The notes under the pieces were generated by a model that was not told the DNA's origin, searched no databases, and worked only from the letters and a program-made list of their open reading frames with translations. 64,000 bases of DNA from Desulfobulbus propionicus (lineage in GTDB: Bacteria; Desulfobacterota; Desulfobulbia; Desulfobulbales; Desulfobulbaceae), in NCBI GenBank assembly GCA_002748735.1, contig PDTC01000018.1, positions 1 to 64,000 on the forward strand. The letters run 5' to 3'. The position numbers and the translations under genes are program-made. Within the stretch, counting starts at the first letter, position 1. Each line of letters begins with the position of its first letter. Shown here piece after piece: positions 35,575 through 43,709 of this stretch.

Positions 35575-35742
35575 CAGGCAGGTCTTCTGACTTCCGGCTC
35601 CTCCTCATCCCGCGCCTTCCCGTCTGCTGACAGTGGCACATTGCGGGACTCGTCCCCGGTTACAGCGGTGGGCCCGTTCCGGAGTCACACCGGATTCCCT
35701 TTTCATCCGTTGGTCACGGACACCTGAAGCGTTTTCACTGTA
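35575..35742 (-). promoter_or_regulatory. Cobalamin riboswitch
   Basis: Read on the minus strand, the leader has a 5' stem start CAGGTACAGTGAAAACGC, the GGGAATCCGGTG segment, the B12-box core GTGCCACTG (plus-strand 35631-35638 area) and the 3' closing GGAAGTCAGAAGACCTGCC. These are the classical elements of the AdoCbl riboswitch. It precedes cbiK and should repress the whole corrin/importer operon when cobalamin is plentiful. A weak ATCCC/GGGAT hairpin followed by T residues (about 35480-35515) may be the expression platform. Confidence 0.93.
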
Positions 35743-35780
35743 CCTGTCGTCCCCGGGGAAGTCAAGCCACGACCTCTTTT

Positions 35781-36521
35781 TCACCGGTATTCGTTCAGCT
35801 CCTCCTGAAAGGCCTTGATCCTACGGGCATTGACGCCCAGGTCACTCACACCAACCCGGGATACCGAACGAAGATCCACCCGACTCTTGTCATCCACCGA
35901 TCTGATTCTAATGACAATATCATCGATAAAACCAAACAGCAGACTCTGATCAACCGCCTCGATTCTGCCCCCATCCGGGTCCTGAACGGTTACCTCCCAG
36001 CCCAGTTTTCCAGCAATCTCCAGGCATCGAACAAAAGCCTCCCTGGCAGGAAGGGCAACAAGCTGGGGGCCAATTTCCGGATACCCCTGGCGTTGACGAT
36101 TCGCCAGTTTCACACCGGCATATTCCAGGGGGTTATCCTGCGGGTCACGCAGCTCAGCGGCCCTGACAAAACGTGGCGGGTCCTCCAGGTCGGTGCTGAT
36201 GTCATGAATTGACGGCACCCCCACACTGCGTAACCCCTGCACCAGGACCCCCACAAGCGTTGGTAACGCAAAAAGGACAGCCAGCAGCGCCCAACGGCTC
36301 AGCCCGGACCTTCCTTTCACCACACACACAAGGATAACCAGCAGGGAAAACATCCCCATGAAGATCACAAGAAAAAGAGCACCAGCCACGCCCAGCAGAG
36401 CCGGCTTCAAGGCCAGCAGTTGCATTCTGTACAAGAGGATACAACCGCCAGCGGTGACCAGCAAGACAAGCTCAGTGACCACCAGCCAGATTGTCCATGC
36501 CCGTTGTTTCCCTGTTTGCAT
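35781..36521 (-). CDS. DUF1499 family protein with membrane anchor
   Basis: The 246-residue protein has three hydrophobic segments in the first 105 residues, then a DUF1499 domain (about 125-246). That domain contains RQRQGYPEIGPQLVALPAREAF, RIEAVDQSLLFGFIDDIVIRI and SVSRVGVSDLGVNARRI. The function of the family is unknown. It ends about 40 bases before the riboswitch and is transcribed in the same direction, so its transcript could run into the leader. No pathway link to cobalamin is evident. Confidence 0.82.
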   Translation of the reverse strand: MQTGKQRAWTIWLVVTELVLLVTAGGCILLYRMQLLALKPALLGVAGALFLVIFMGMFSLLVILVCVVKGRSGLSRWALLAVLFALPTLVGVLVQGLRSVGVPSIHDISTDLEDPPRFVRAAELRDPQDNPLEYAGVKLANRQRQGYPEIGPQLVALPAREAFVRCLEIAGKLGWEVTVQDPDGGRIEAVDQSLLFGFIDDIVIRIRSVDDKSRVDLRSVSRVGVSDLGVNARRIKAFQEELNEYR

Positions 36522-36758
36522 ACCATCCCTCCGTTATTATCGGTTCCCTGTGCCGACGAACAGACCAAAAGGCCAGAGAGAGAGGCACAGGCTTTTTCCC
36601 TCATGGTAAAAGGTGGCAACGCCATACTTTCAGCGGCGCAAAAAACAACTGATTGCTTGTTGCGCCTTGTTGTTTCCTATATAATTAACATGTGTTCCGG
36701 CTGGAAGGATCTACGCCAGGCCGGGTTTTCTTGTTTTAGCAGGAGTTCAGCAGACCCC

Positions 36759-38066
36759 ATGAAAAGCAGTTCAACAGATCCCATAACAAGCTGTATCGGC
36801 TCGATTATTCTTACGGCGCTGACAAAAGACGAGGCCGAACAGTCGGTGGCTATCTTTCTCCTGAAGCGAACCAAAAGGGTACGTCGAGAAAAAATGGCTG
36901 CCATCCTCGCCAACCTCCCCTTTATCCTCGAACGCAATATCCCTGAACCCGCTGCGCACCAAGTGATCCAGACCCTTAAAAAGTTGGGAGCAGAAGCTGT
37001 TTTTATTCCGGCGGGGCCGCAGTCTACCAGAGAATTCGCAACAACAACCCAACAAAAATTACCCTCAATGCCACCTGTTGGCAGTGTTGATGAAGACGAC
37101 CTGGTCGTACCAGATCTGGATCGCCTGGAAAAACGGCCCAGCATATGGTTCAAAAGACAGGCCTGGCAAGCTGCCCTGCAACTCGCCTTGGCCCTCATTA
37201 TGGTGGCTGCCGCCCTAATGGCCAATTACCTCCTTGATGCCTCTGTCCTGCTGCTGCCTCTCTTTACCCTGCCCACGGTGCTGGCTGCCTACCTTCTCGG
37301 TCCACTTTCTACCGTGCTCACCTGCCTGTGCTCCATTATCCTGATTGCTGGTGCCGGCCCTCTCCACCTGGGACAAGTACTCCCGGGCGGGGCGCTACTA
37401 GCTGCGGCAGGTCCTCCTAGCCTTATAGCCTCGTGGGCACTGGTGCTCATTGTTATCACCCTCACCTCAGCACTCCTCCACAAACGTTTACTGACCACTG
37501 CCGCTGAGTTGTATCAAACCCGCTGTGGTCTTTTGCAGATACTCTCCAGGTTACTGGCGCAGCTGAGTCGCGGTGACCACAGGGCCAAACGTATCTCGCG
37601 CTACACCGCCAAAATCGCCGCAGCAAGGGGGATACAGACAGACGACATCAAGGATTTACGGGCCACGGCCTTACTTGCCGAAGCAGGTGCGCCAGCCCTG
37701 GCCAGTGAAGTACTGCAGAAAACCCTGGACAGTCGGACAACGCCGGAACCTCACGTCTGGGAGCGCATAACCATTGTCGATATCCTTGAAGGACGACTGG
37801 AACGAATTCTGCGCATGTTACTGAACCACAAAAACAGCCCCCCTGTCGCCACACGTGAATCAGAAGATCCCGAGGCACTGGGCGCTGCCATTCTTGAGGT
37901 GGCAAAGACTTACGACTCCCTGGTAACCAACCCCCGTGGCCAGGAAGCGCTATCACCCCTTCAGGCCCGCGACAAGATTGTTAGCGCCGGCACATATGAT
38001 CCGGAAGCAGTCGAGGCTTTTGTCCTTGCCTTCAATCGTGGCGACATGAGCGTCCAGCACGATTAA
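36759..38066 (+). CDS. Membrane protein with L7/L12-like N-terminus and degenerate HD-GYP-like domain
   Basis: The 435-residue product begins with an 85-residue domain ending KKLGAEAVFIP, similar in look to the ribosomal L7/L12 C-terminal fold. Four hydrophobic segments follow (about 135-260). The C-terminal 160 residues align by eye with HD-GYP phosphodiesterases: RISRYTAKIAAARGIQTDDI, then DLRATALLAEAGAPALASEV, and finally AAILEVAKTYDSLVTNPRG. The catalytic HD is replaced (LLAEAGA for LLHDIGK) and the GYP segment is absent, so it should not hydrolyse c-di-GMP. The ATG at 36759 follows AGGAG by 13 bases; an upstream ATG at 36690 is an alternative. Confidence 0.65.
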   Translation: MKSSSTDPITSCIGSIILTALTKDEAEQSVAIFLLKRTKRVRREKMAAILANLPFILERNIPEPAAHQVIQTLKKLGAEAVFIPAGPQSTREFATTTQQKLPSMPPVGSVDEDDLVVPDLDRLEKRPSIWFKRQAWQAALQLALALIMVAAALMANYLLDASVLLLPLFTLPTVLAAYLLGPLSTVLTCLCSIILIAGAGPLHLGQVLPGGALLAAAGPPSLIASWALVLIVITLTSALLHKRLLTTAAELYQTRCGLLQILSRLLAQLSRGDHRAKRISRYTAKIAAARGIQTDDIKDLRATALLAEAGAPALASEVLQKTLDSRTTPEPHVWERITIVDILEGRLERILRMLLNHKNSPPVATRESEDPEALGAAILEVAKTYDSLVTNPRGQEALSPLQARDKIVSAGTYDPEAVEAFVLAFNRGDMSVQHD

Positions 38067-38107
38067 CTCCACGCCCATCATTCTGAGATTCTCAGCAGCG
38101 GCGCTGT

Positions 38108-39925
38108 TCACGGTTTCTTTTCCCATGAACTGCTGTTAAACCGCTCAAGCTGGGAGCGATAGTAAGCGCTATTAGCAGGGTCCGCCTTCATCGCCCTGAC
38201 CTCCACCAGCAGGGCCTCCTCGAGAAAGCCGTTGGCCCAGAACGCAGTTGCCAGGGTATCGAGGATATACCCCTCTTCTTTGAGTAGAGCGGCAGCCCGT
38301 GCCAGGGTCAATGCCCGCTGCTGATCGCGAAGTGATCGATCCCTGGCCGTCAGCAACAGCCAGGCCAGGTTATTATTGACCTCGGCGTTGGCCGGAGAAA
38401 TCTCCAAGGCCCGCCCATAGGCATTGATCGCTCGCTGTTCCAGCTCCCTGACCTTGAGCAGGTCCCCCAGCAAAAGGTACCAGAGACTGTTCTCTGGGTC
38501 CTTCTTGGCCTTGTCCATGAGCACCGACTCGGCGTAGCGGATCTCAGCCCCCTGTACCAATGTGCTGGTGTCCAGGCTCCCGTTACCCCAGGTGATCGCG
38601 GCGATGATCACAAAGTATATCACCAGCGACATGTAGACCTTACGATCATGTCGACGTACCAGAGAACGATCCTTCTCACAGTGCTCGAGCATCTCCACAC
38701 GTTCGGCAATACCGAAATGGTGCCAGCTCTTCTGGTCACGACTGTTGCCGCTGAGCCAGGCAATCTTTTCAAATGCCCCCACCAGGGCTCGACCTGTTCC
38801 CTGCGTGGAAAAGACAAACAGATCTGCCTGACGCTCAAAATTGCGAATAAAGTAACCAAAAACAAAGCGGAAGTACACGAGCAGCAGGACAAGTAACGGC
38901 AAGGCCCCGAAAACAGCGAGCAACGTATCAGGCTGGATGTCCGTGGCTCTCAGGATTTGATAAAAAAAATCACCTGCAAGCAGTACATGGGGTAAGGGTT
39001 CGGCAAGGACACCGGCGACGACACTGAACCCGAGAAACAGGGCGACATACAGCACCAGATGCATTCTCTTCACATGGCCAAGTTCATGGGAAACCACGGC
39101 CTCAAGTTCTTCGCGGTTCAGGGCGGCAAGCAGCGCCGGAGTAATAAGCAGATAGCGAAACCGGGGCAGAATACCCATGATCCCGGCAGTGAGCACCTGC
39201 CCTTCGAACAGTGGCCACATGAGAATTTCAGAGGAAAACCCCTGCCCTTGACAAAAGTCCTCAATACGTGATCGTAGCTGACCTTCAGGCATGGGCCGAC
39301 ACCCCCAAAGCCTGCGAATCAGTGGTGGGAAAAATAACACGAGGAAAACCACGAAAACCATAAACAGCACCAGATCTCCCCAGGGTGATGCCAGTATCTT
39401 GTGGAGCTGTGGTAAGGGCAACAACGCCATGACATCAAAGACCAACGAAAGTATTAGCCACGGCAGAATAACCGGCAGGTTCGCCTTGATGTTGGACAGG
39501 ATAAAGGCAGAGGCGCTATAGCTGCGGTTAAAAACCTGCTCATACGCGGGTCGGGCTCGCTGCCACATGATAATGAGCAGAAGGAAAAACACGACAAGCC
39601 CACCCAGATTTTGCAGCACCGGCAGGCTGTCGGCAAAGGGCAGCCGACCCAGATAGATGTTGAGATCAAGGACATAGACCAACCCGGTAAACACCAGCAC
39701 GGCAAAAATCGAGAGCCGTTTTTCAGTCTTGAAATAGGCCTGGGAGCTGCCCCCGATGTCGCGAAATCCGAGGGCACACAGACGGGCATATGCGTACAGA
39801 AGACCGAGACAGACCGTAAAAAAAGGCACTGCCCCCAATAGCGGCCTACCGGTGTCACTACTGGTGGAGAGTACAAAGATCACCACAAGAAAATAGAGAA
39901 GAGTTGTATACATCATCTCGCTCAT
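38108..39925 (-). CDS. M48-family membrane metalloprotease with C-terminal TPR region
   Basis: The 605-residue protein has several N-terminal membrane segments, then the zinc protease motif HELGHVKRMH (HExxH) inside EAVVSHELGHVKRMH, with more helices and a likely third ligand in RNFERQADLF. Residues from about 470 to the end form TPR-like repeats (LWYLLLGDLLKVRELEQRAI, ISPANAEVNNNLAWLLL). M48 proteases act in membrane protein quality control. The TPR tail probably recruits substrates or partners. It is convergent with the preceding membrane protein gene. Confidence 0.87.
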   Translation of the reverse strand: MSEMMYTTLLYFLVVIFVLSTSSDTGRPLLGAVPFFTVCLGLLYAYARLCALGFRDIGGSSQAYFKTEKRLSIFAVLVFTGLVYVLDLNIYLGRLPFADSLPVLQNLGGLVVFFLLLIIMWQRARPAYEQVFNRSYSASAFILSNIKANLPVILPWLILSLVFDVMALLPLPQLHKILASPWGDLVLFMVFVVFLVLFFPPLIRRLWGCRPMPEGQLRSRIEDFCQGQGFSSEILMWPLFEGQVLTAGIMGILPRFRYLLITPALLAALNREELEAVVSHELGHVKRMHLVLYVALFLGFSVVAGVLAEPLPHVLLAGDFFYQILRATDIQPDTLLAVFGALPLLVLLLVYFRFVFGYFIRNFERQADLFVFSTQGTGRALVGAFEKIAWLSGNSRDQKSWHHFGIAERVEMLEHCEKDRSLVRRHDRKVYMSLVIYFVIIAAITWGNGSLDTSTLVQGAEIRYAESVLMDKAKKDPENSLWYLLLGDLLKVRELEQRAINAYGRALEISPANAEVNNNLAWLLLTARDRSLRDQQRALTLARAAALLKEEGYILDTLATAFWANGFLEEALLVEVRAMKADPANSAYYRSQLERFNSSSWEKKP

Positions 39926-40092
39926 CCACCTCCAAAGCCTTCATGTCTCTCTTTGTATAAAACACCTGAGGGGAAACCGCCACCGGATCGCTACTCTCAA
40001 TGCCATATCACCTCTTTTTTTTCGGCAAAAAGGCCAAAAAAGCTTGACGGATTTTCAGGTAGGAGTATTTTAAAATGTTACGTTATACAGTA

Positions 40093-40169
40093 GGGCCCAT
40101 AGCTCAGTTGGCTAGAGCCACCGGCTCATAACCGGTCGGTCCCTGGTTCGAGTCCAGGTGGGCCCACCA
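40093..40169 (+). tRNA. tRNA with anticodon CAT (Ile2 or elongator Met)
   Basis: A full cloverleaf is visible. The acceptor is GGGCCCA/TGGGCCC, followed by A73 and an encoded CCA. The D arm reads AGCTCAGTTGGCTAGAGC, the anticodon arm ACCGG-CTCATAA-CCGGT, and the T arm CCTGG-TTCGAGT-CCAGG. The loop CTCATAA gives anticodon CAT. Such a tRNA is either elongator Met or Ile2, in which C34 is changed to lysidine by TilS; the sequence alone does not settle which. It lacks initiator features. Confidence 0.95.
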
Positions 40170-40301
40170 GGAAGCAAGACAGGAAGAGCCGCAGGCTCAC
40201 AATCGTTCCTTCATTACCATATACTTCAGGCCATTGAAACACAGACAGGCCCAGCGAACACAACAACTCATCGACTCCGGCATTGTAGCCAATGTCCAGC
40301 A

Positions 40302-40338
40302 AAGAGGTACCCATCTACGCGGGGTGCCTCTTTTTTTA
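40302..40338 (+). terminator. Rho-independent terminator downstream of the tRNA
   Basis: AGAGGTACCC and GGGGTGCCTCT form a GC-rich stem around ATCTACGC, followed by seven T residues. It lies about 130 bases after the tRNA and 12 bases before the Nif3-like start codon. The 130 bases between tRNA and terminator hold no recognised gene. Confidence 0.8.
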
Positions 40339-40349
40339 TCCACTGAACC

Positions 40350-41183
40350 ATGCAGCCAACGATTCGTGATCTGACTGACATCCTGCAACAGATAGCCCCG
40401 GAGCACCTTGCCGAAAGATGGGATAACGTCGGCCTGCTGGTTGGCGATCCCTCAGCCCCAATCAGAGGGGTACTGCTGGCGCTTGACCCCACTCTCTCTC
40501 TTGTCAGCCAGGCAGTCTCCGTTGGCGCCAACGTCGTTCTTACCCACCATCCTGTCATTTTCCACCCCCTCAAGGCCCTGCGTCTCGACCAGTCTCCGGG
40601 CCGCCTCCTGCAAAAGGCACTTGCCCACGATATTGCCCTCATCGGCTGTCATACCAACCTGGACGCGGTCAGACACGGCGTCAGCGACGTCCTCGCAAAG
40701 CGCCTCGGCCTGTCCAGCCTTACCCCGCTCATTCCAGGCTCTGATCCGAAGCGGCCAGAATGCGGACTGGGCCGTATGGGACAGTACGATAAGGAAAAAG
40801 AGGGCTTGAGTCCAGAAGAGTTCATCGATCGCCTACACAGTGCGCTTCAGCCACCATGGCTGCTGGAGGCTGGTCCCCGGCCTGATCGAATCCGTCGGGT
40901 CGCAGTCTGCGGCGGCTCCTGCTCGGATTTTGCAGCGGCAGCGTTAACCCGGGAAGCAGACGTCTTTGTCACCTCAGAGATCAAACATGACAAGGCCCGC
41001 TGGGCAGAGGAACAGCGTTTCTGGATGGTGGATGGCGGCCATTTTGCCACCGAGAACCTGGCCATACCGGTCCTTAAGGAGCAACTGGAAAAACAGCTTG
41101 ACGCTGCAGGGATACAACCTCCCCTGCACCTCGCTGCCCAGGCTCCACCATTGACCCTGATTCCCAACCGGTGCTCACCATGA
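40350..41183 (+). CDS. Nif3-like dinuclear metal centre protein
   Basis: The 277-residue protein matches the Nif3/YbgI (GTP cyclohydrolase I type 2-like) family. It begins TIRDLTDILQQIAPEHLAE and keeps metal-ligand motifs LTHHPVIFHPLKAL, IGCHTNLDAV and the late VDGGHFATENLAI. The family forms hexameric toroids with a dinuclear metal site, and its physiological role is unsettled. It overlaps the following gene by four bases and starts a chain of genes running to rnpB. Confidence 0.92.
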   Translation: MQPTIRDLTDILQQIAPEHLAERWDNVGLLVGDPSAPIRGVLLALDPTLSLVSQAVSVGANVVLTHHPVIFHPLKALRLDQSPGRLLQKALAHDIALIGCHTNLDAVRHGVSDVLAKRLGLSSLTPLIPGSDPKRPECGLGRMGQYDKEKEGLSPEEFIDRLHSALQPPWLLEAGPRPDRIRRVAVCGGSCSDFAAAALTREADVFVTSEIKHDKARWAEEQRFWMVDGGHFATENLAIPVLKEQLEKQLDAAGIQPPLHLAAQAPPLTLIPNRCSP

Positions 41184-41917
41184 AGACAACCGGATTATTG
41201 GGAGGAATGAGCTGGGAAAGCACCCTTGGGTATTACCGGGCCATCAACCAGGGCGTTAAACAGCGACTCGGCGGCCTGCACTCGGCCAGAATCGGCATGC
41301 TAAGCGTTGATTTTGAGCCTATAGAAAGACTGCAACATGCCGGAGACTGGGCAGGGACCGCGAACATACTGACTGAAGCTGCAAAAAACATACAGGCGGC
41401 TGGAGCTGATTTTCTGCTTATATGCACCAACACCATGCATAAAGTCGCCCCTGAAATCGAGGCGGCAATTGACATTCCCTTGCTGCATATCGCCGACGCG
41501 ACAGCTGAACACTTAATGGGTCAGGGCATAAAAACTGTCGGCCTGCTCGGGACCGCATTTACCATGGAGCAGGACTTTTACAAAGAACGACTGACTGACA
41601 ACCATGGCCTGCAGGTGCTCATTCCAGAAGAAAATGACCGGCACTTCGTGCATAGAAGTATCTACGAAGAGCTTTGCCTTGGCAACATTCACCCCGCATC
41701 AAGAACAGAATACTTACGTATTATTGATGATCTCGCCGCTCAGGGTGCAGAGGCTGTCATTCTCGGTTGTACGGAAATCGGGATGCTGGTGAACCAGACT
41801 GACACAACGGTGCAGCTTATGGATACAACAGCGCTTCACGCTCAAAAGGCGGTGGAATACGCACTTGATCAAATTTGGCAACAACCTGCTCAACCAGGAG
41901 CAGACCTCCACCGGTGA
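41180..41917 (+). CDS. Aspartate/glutamate racemase family protein
   Basis: The 245-residue protein shows GLLGGMSWESTLGYYRAIN at the N-terminus, the first catalytic cysteine in LLICTNTMHKVA and the second in AVILGCTEIGMLV. This arrangement is typical of cofactor-independent amino acid racemases. It likely interconverts L- and D-aspartate or a similar amino acid. The ATG at 41180 overlaps the Nif3-like stop (ATGA); a GTG at 41171 is a possible earlier start. Confidence 0.9.
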   Translation: MKTTGLLGGMSWESTLGYYRAINQGVKQRLGGLHSARIGMLSVDFEPIERLQHAGDWAGTANILTEAAKNIQAAGADFLLICTNTMHKVAPEIEAAIDIPLLHIADATAEHLMGQGIKTVGLLGTAFTMEQDFYKERLTDNHGLQVLIPEENDRHFVHRSIYEELCLGNIHPASRTEYLRIIDDLAAQGAEAVILGCTEIGMLVNQTDTTVQLMDTTALHAQKAVEYALDQIWQQPAQPGADLHR

Positions 41918-41983
41918 CTTTACCGCTAACAACTGAAAAATTTCATTAAAAGATATTAACTGCCAGACGCGAGGAGTAACGCT

Positions 41984-42712
41984 TTGAAAGAGGAAATTGG
42001 CAAGCTCATCAACCTCCAGGACTTTGACATTGAAATCGCCAGCTTTGACAAACAGATTGCCGAACAACAACGGGTAGTCACTGTCAGAGAAGAAGGCATC
42101 TCCCAAAAAGAGGCAACAATCGAGGAGCACAGGCTCCGCATTGAAGAGCTCAACCGGCTGCAGCGCACCCTCAAGTTTGAAAACGAGGAGGCTGACACCA
42201 GGATCAAGGATCGACAGAACAAGATGATGCAGGTCCAGACCAGCCGCGAACACCAGGCCCTGCTCAAGGAGATCGAGGAGAACAAGCGGCAGCTCAAGGA
42301 AGGTGAAGAACAGCTGCTGCAAAGTATGGAGCAGTTCGAGCAGATCAACAAGGAAATCAAGGAGCTGGAGAATCTGTGTAAGGGCGAGCGTGAACTCCTT
42401 GAAGAGGACAGCACCAAGGTAAGCAAGGAAATCAAAAAAATCGAGAACAAGAAAAAATCTATCGTCAAGAAACGGGAGCAGATGGCCAAGAAGCTCAAGG
42501 AGAACTCCCTGAAGCGCTATGACAAGCTCCTGAAAAAACGAGGTGGGCTGGCTGTAGTACCGGCGGTGGACAGTGTCTGTCAGGGATGTTACATGGCTAT
42601 TCCACCACAGCAGTACAACGAAATCCGCAGGGGCGACAAACTCAACCTCTGTCCAACCTGTCAGCGGATTCTCTTCTTCAAGGAACCCGAGGCGGAAAGT
42701 GCTGCCCAGTAA
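41984..42712 (+). CDS. Coiled-coil C4-type zinc-ribbon protein
   Basis: The 242-residue protein is almost entirely a long coiled coil (about 1-180, charged heptads such as EENKRQLKEGEEQLLQS). It is followed by a C4 zinc ribbon with VCQGCYMAI and LCPTCQR. Family members resemble CT398/FlgZ-like adaptors, and their role is uncertain, possibly nucleic-acid or sigma54-related. Start is a TTG with GAGGAG about 9 bases before it. It overlaps the following RNase H-like gene. Confidence 0.85.
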   Translation: MKEEIGKLINLQDFDIEIASFDKQIAEQQRVVTVREEGISQKEATIEEHRLRIEELNRLQRTLKFENEEADTRIKDRQNKMMQVQTSREHQALLKEIEENKRQLKEGEEQLLQSMEQFEQINKEIKELENLCKGERELLEEDSTKVSKEIKKIENKKKSIVKKREQMAKKLKENSLKRYDKLLKKRGGLAVVPAVDSVCQGCYMAIPPQQYNEIRRGDKLNLCPTCQRILFFKEPEAESAAQ

Positions 42713-43298
42713 ACCACTGGGCCGTGAGACGGCATTGCAACTCCTGTCGCGGCTTCTGCCTGAGGAGACGCTTCGAGTATATTTCCCGGACCATCCTCCG
42801 GCAGAGCTTCGCCGCCTCATCGCCGGCGAGCTTGATCTCCTGGAGACGCCTGCCCTTCAGGATCCGCCCTTACCCGCCTCCGGAGTACAGCCCTGCCGCT
42901 TATATACCGATGGCGCCTCCCGGGGCAACCCCGGAGAAGCCGGAGCAGGTATTGTTCTCCAGAATGACAAGGGCGAGGAACTCCTGACCCGGAGTGCCTA
43001 TCTCGGACAGATGACCAATAACGCTGCTGAATACCATGCCCTGATCCTGGGGCTGGACACCGCTCTTGAACTGGGCTGCACAGAGATTGCCATCTTTCTC
43101 GACTCCGAGCTCATCGTTCGCCAGATTCAGGGAGACTACAAGGTCAAGCACCAGACGCTTCAACCACTTTTTTCCCGGGTACGCGAGCGCCTACCTCGTT
43201 TTACCCACTGGCAGATCCAGCATATTCCCAGGACGCAAAACAGCCGTGCCGACAAGATGGCCAACCAGGGTATAGACAGCCGACAGCAAACAGGGTAA
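42699..43298 (+). CDS. RNase HI-like protein with N-terminal extension
   Basis: The 199-residue protein has about 65 N-terminal residues of unknown type and an RNase HI domain with all four acidic residues: D in YTDGASRGNPG, E in NNAAEYHALI, D in FLDSELIV and D near the end in NSRADKMANQG. It would cut RNA in RNA-DNA hybrids. The GTG at 42699 (VLPSKPLGRE) with GAGGCGG upstream gives a sensible start that overlaps the zinc-ribbon gene by 14 bases. A longer frame from 42573 lies within the zinc-ribbon gene and is not credible. Confidence 0.85.
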   Translation: MLPSKPLGRETALQLLSRLLPEETLRVYFPDHPPAELRRLIAGELDLLETPALQDPPLPASGVQPCRLYTDGASRGNPGEAGAGIVLQNDKGEELLTRSAYLGQMTNNAAEYHALILGLDTALELGCTEIAIFLDSELIVRQIQGDYKVKHQTLQPLFSRVRERLPRFTHWQIQHIPRTQNSRADKMANQGIDSRQQTG

Positions 43299-43316
43299 AG
43301 ACACTTGCAAGCAGTT

Positions 43317-43681
43317 GAGGGGCGGGCGCATGGTCGCTCCGGCCATGCTGCCGGAGAGGAAAGTCCGAACACCAGAGGGCACGGTGGTTCGTAACGCGAA
43401 CCGCAGGTAACTGTGGGAAAGTGCCACAGAAAAGACACCGCCGATGGGGCTGTCGGCCCACAGGCAAGGGTGAAATGGCGAGGTAAGAGCTCACCGCCTG
43501 CATAGTGATATGCAGGGCAGGGTAAACCCCACCGGGTGCAAGACCAAATAGGGAAGCGCTGGAAGACGGCCCGTCTGAAGCTTCCGGGTAGGTCGCACGA
43601 GGTGCCGGGTGACCGGCATCCCAGTCAAATGACCATGGCCCGTGCAAACGGGGACAGAATTCGGCTTACAGCCCGCCCCTC
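43317..43681 (+). ncRNA. rnpB: RNase P RNA, bacterial class A
   Basis: The approximately 365-nt RNA starts with GAGGGGCGGGC and ends with the complementary GCCCGCCCCTC, forming P1. Universally conserved segments are present: GAGGAAAGTCCGAACACC near 43354-43371, the ACAGAAA region, AAGGGTGAAA, GGTAAACCCCACC and the late GACAGAATTCGGCTTACA. It is the catalytic RNA for tRNA 5'-end maturation. A T-run follows directly (43682-43690). It sits 18 bases after the RNase H-like gene and just before ispDF. Confidence 0.96.
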
Positions 43682-43709
43682 ATTTTTTTCGTGTTTCACT
43701 GAACATCTT

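Noticed and set aside
41714-42820. Minus-strand frame of about 368 codons rich in Leu/Phe
   Set aside because: Antisense to the racemase, zinc-ribbon and RNase H-like genes. The low-complexity Leu/Phe composition is the mirror of Glu/Lys-rich coiled coil codons.
43536-43709. N-terminal extension of ispDF
   Set aside because: The extension lies inside rnpB and encodes nothing similar to IspD; the ATG at 43710 gives the usual N-terminus.
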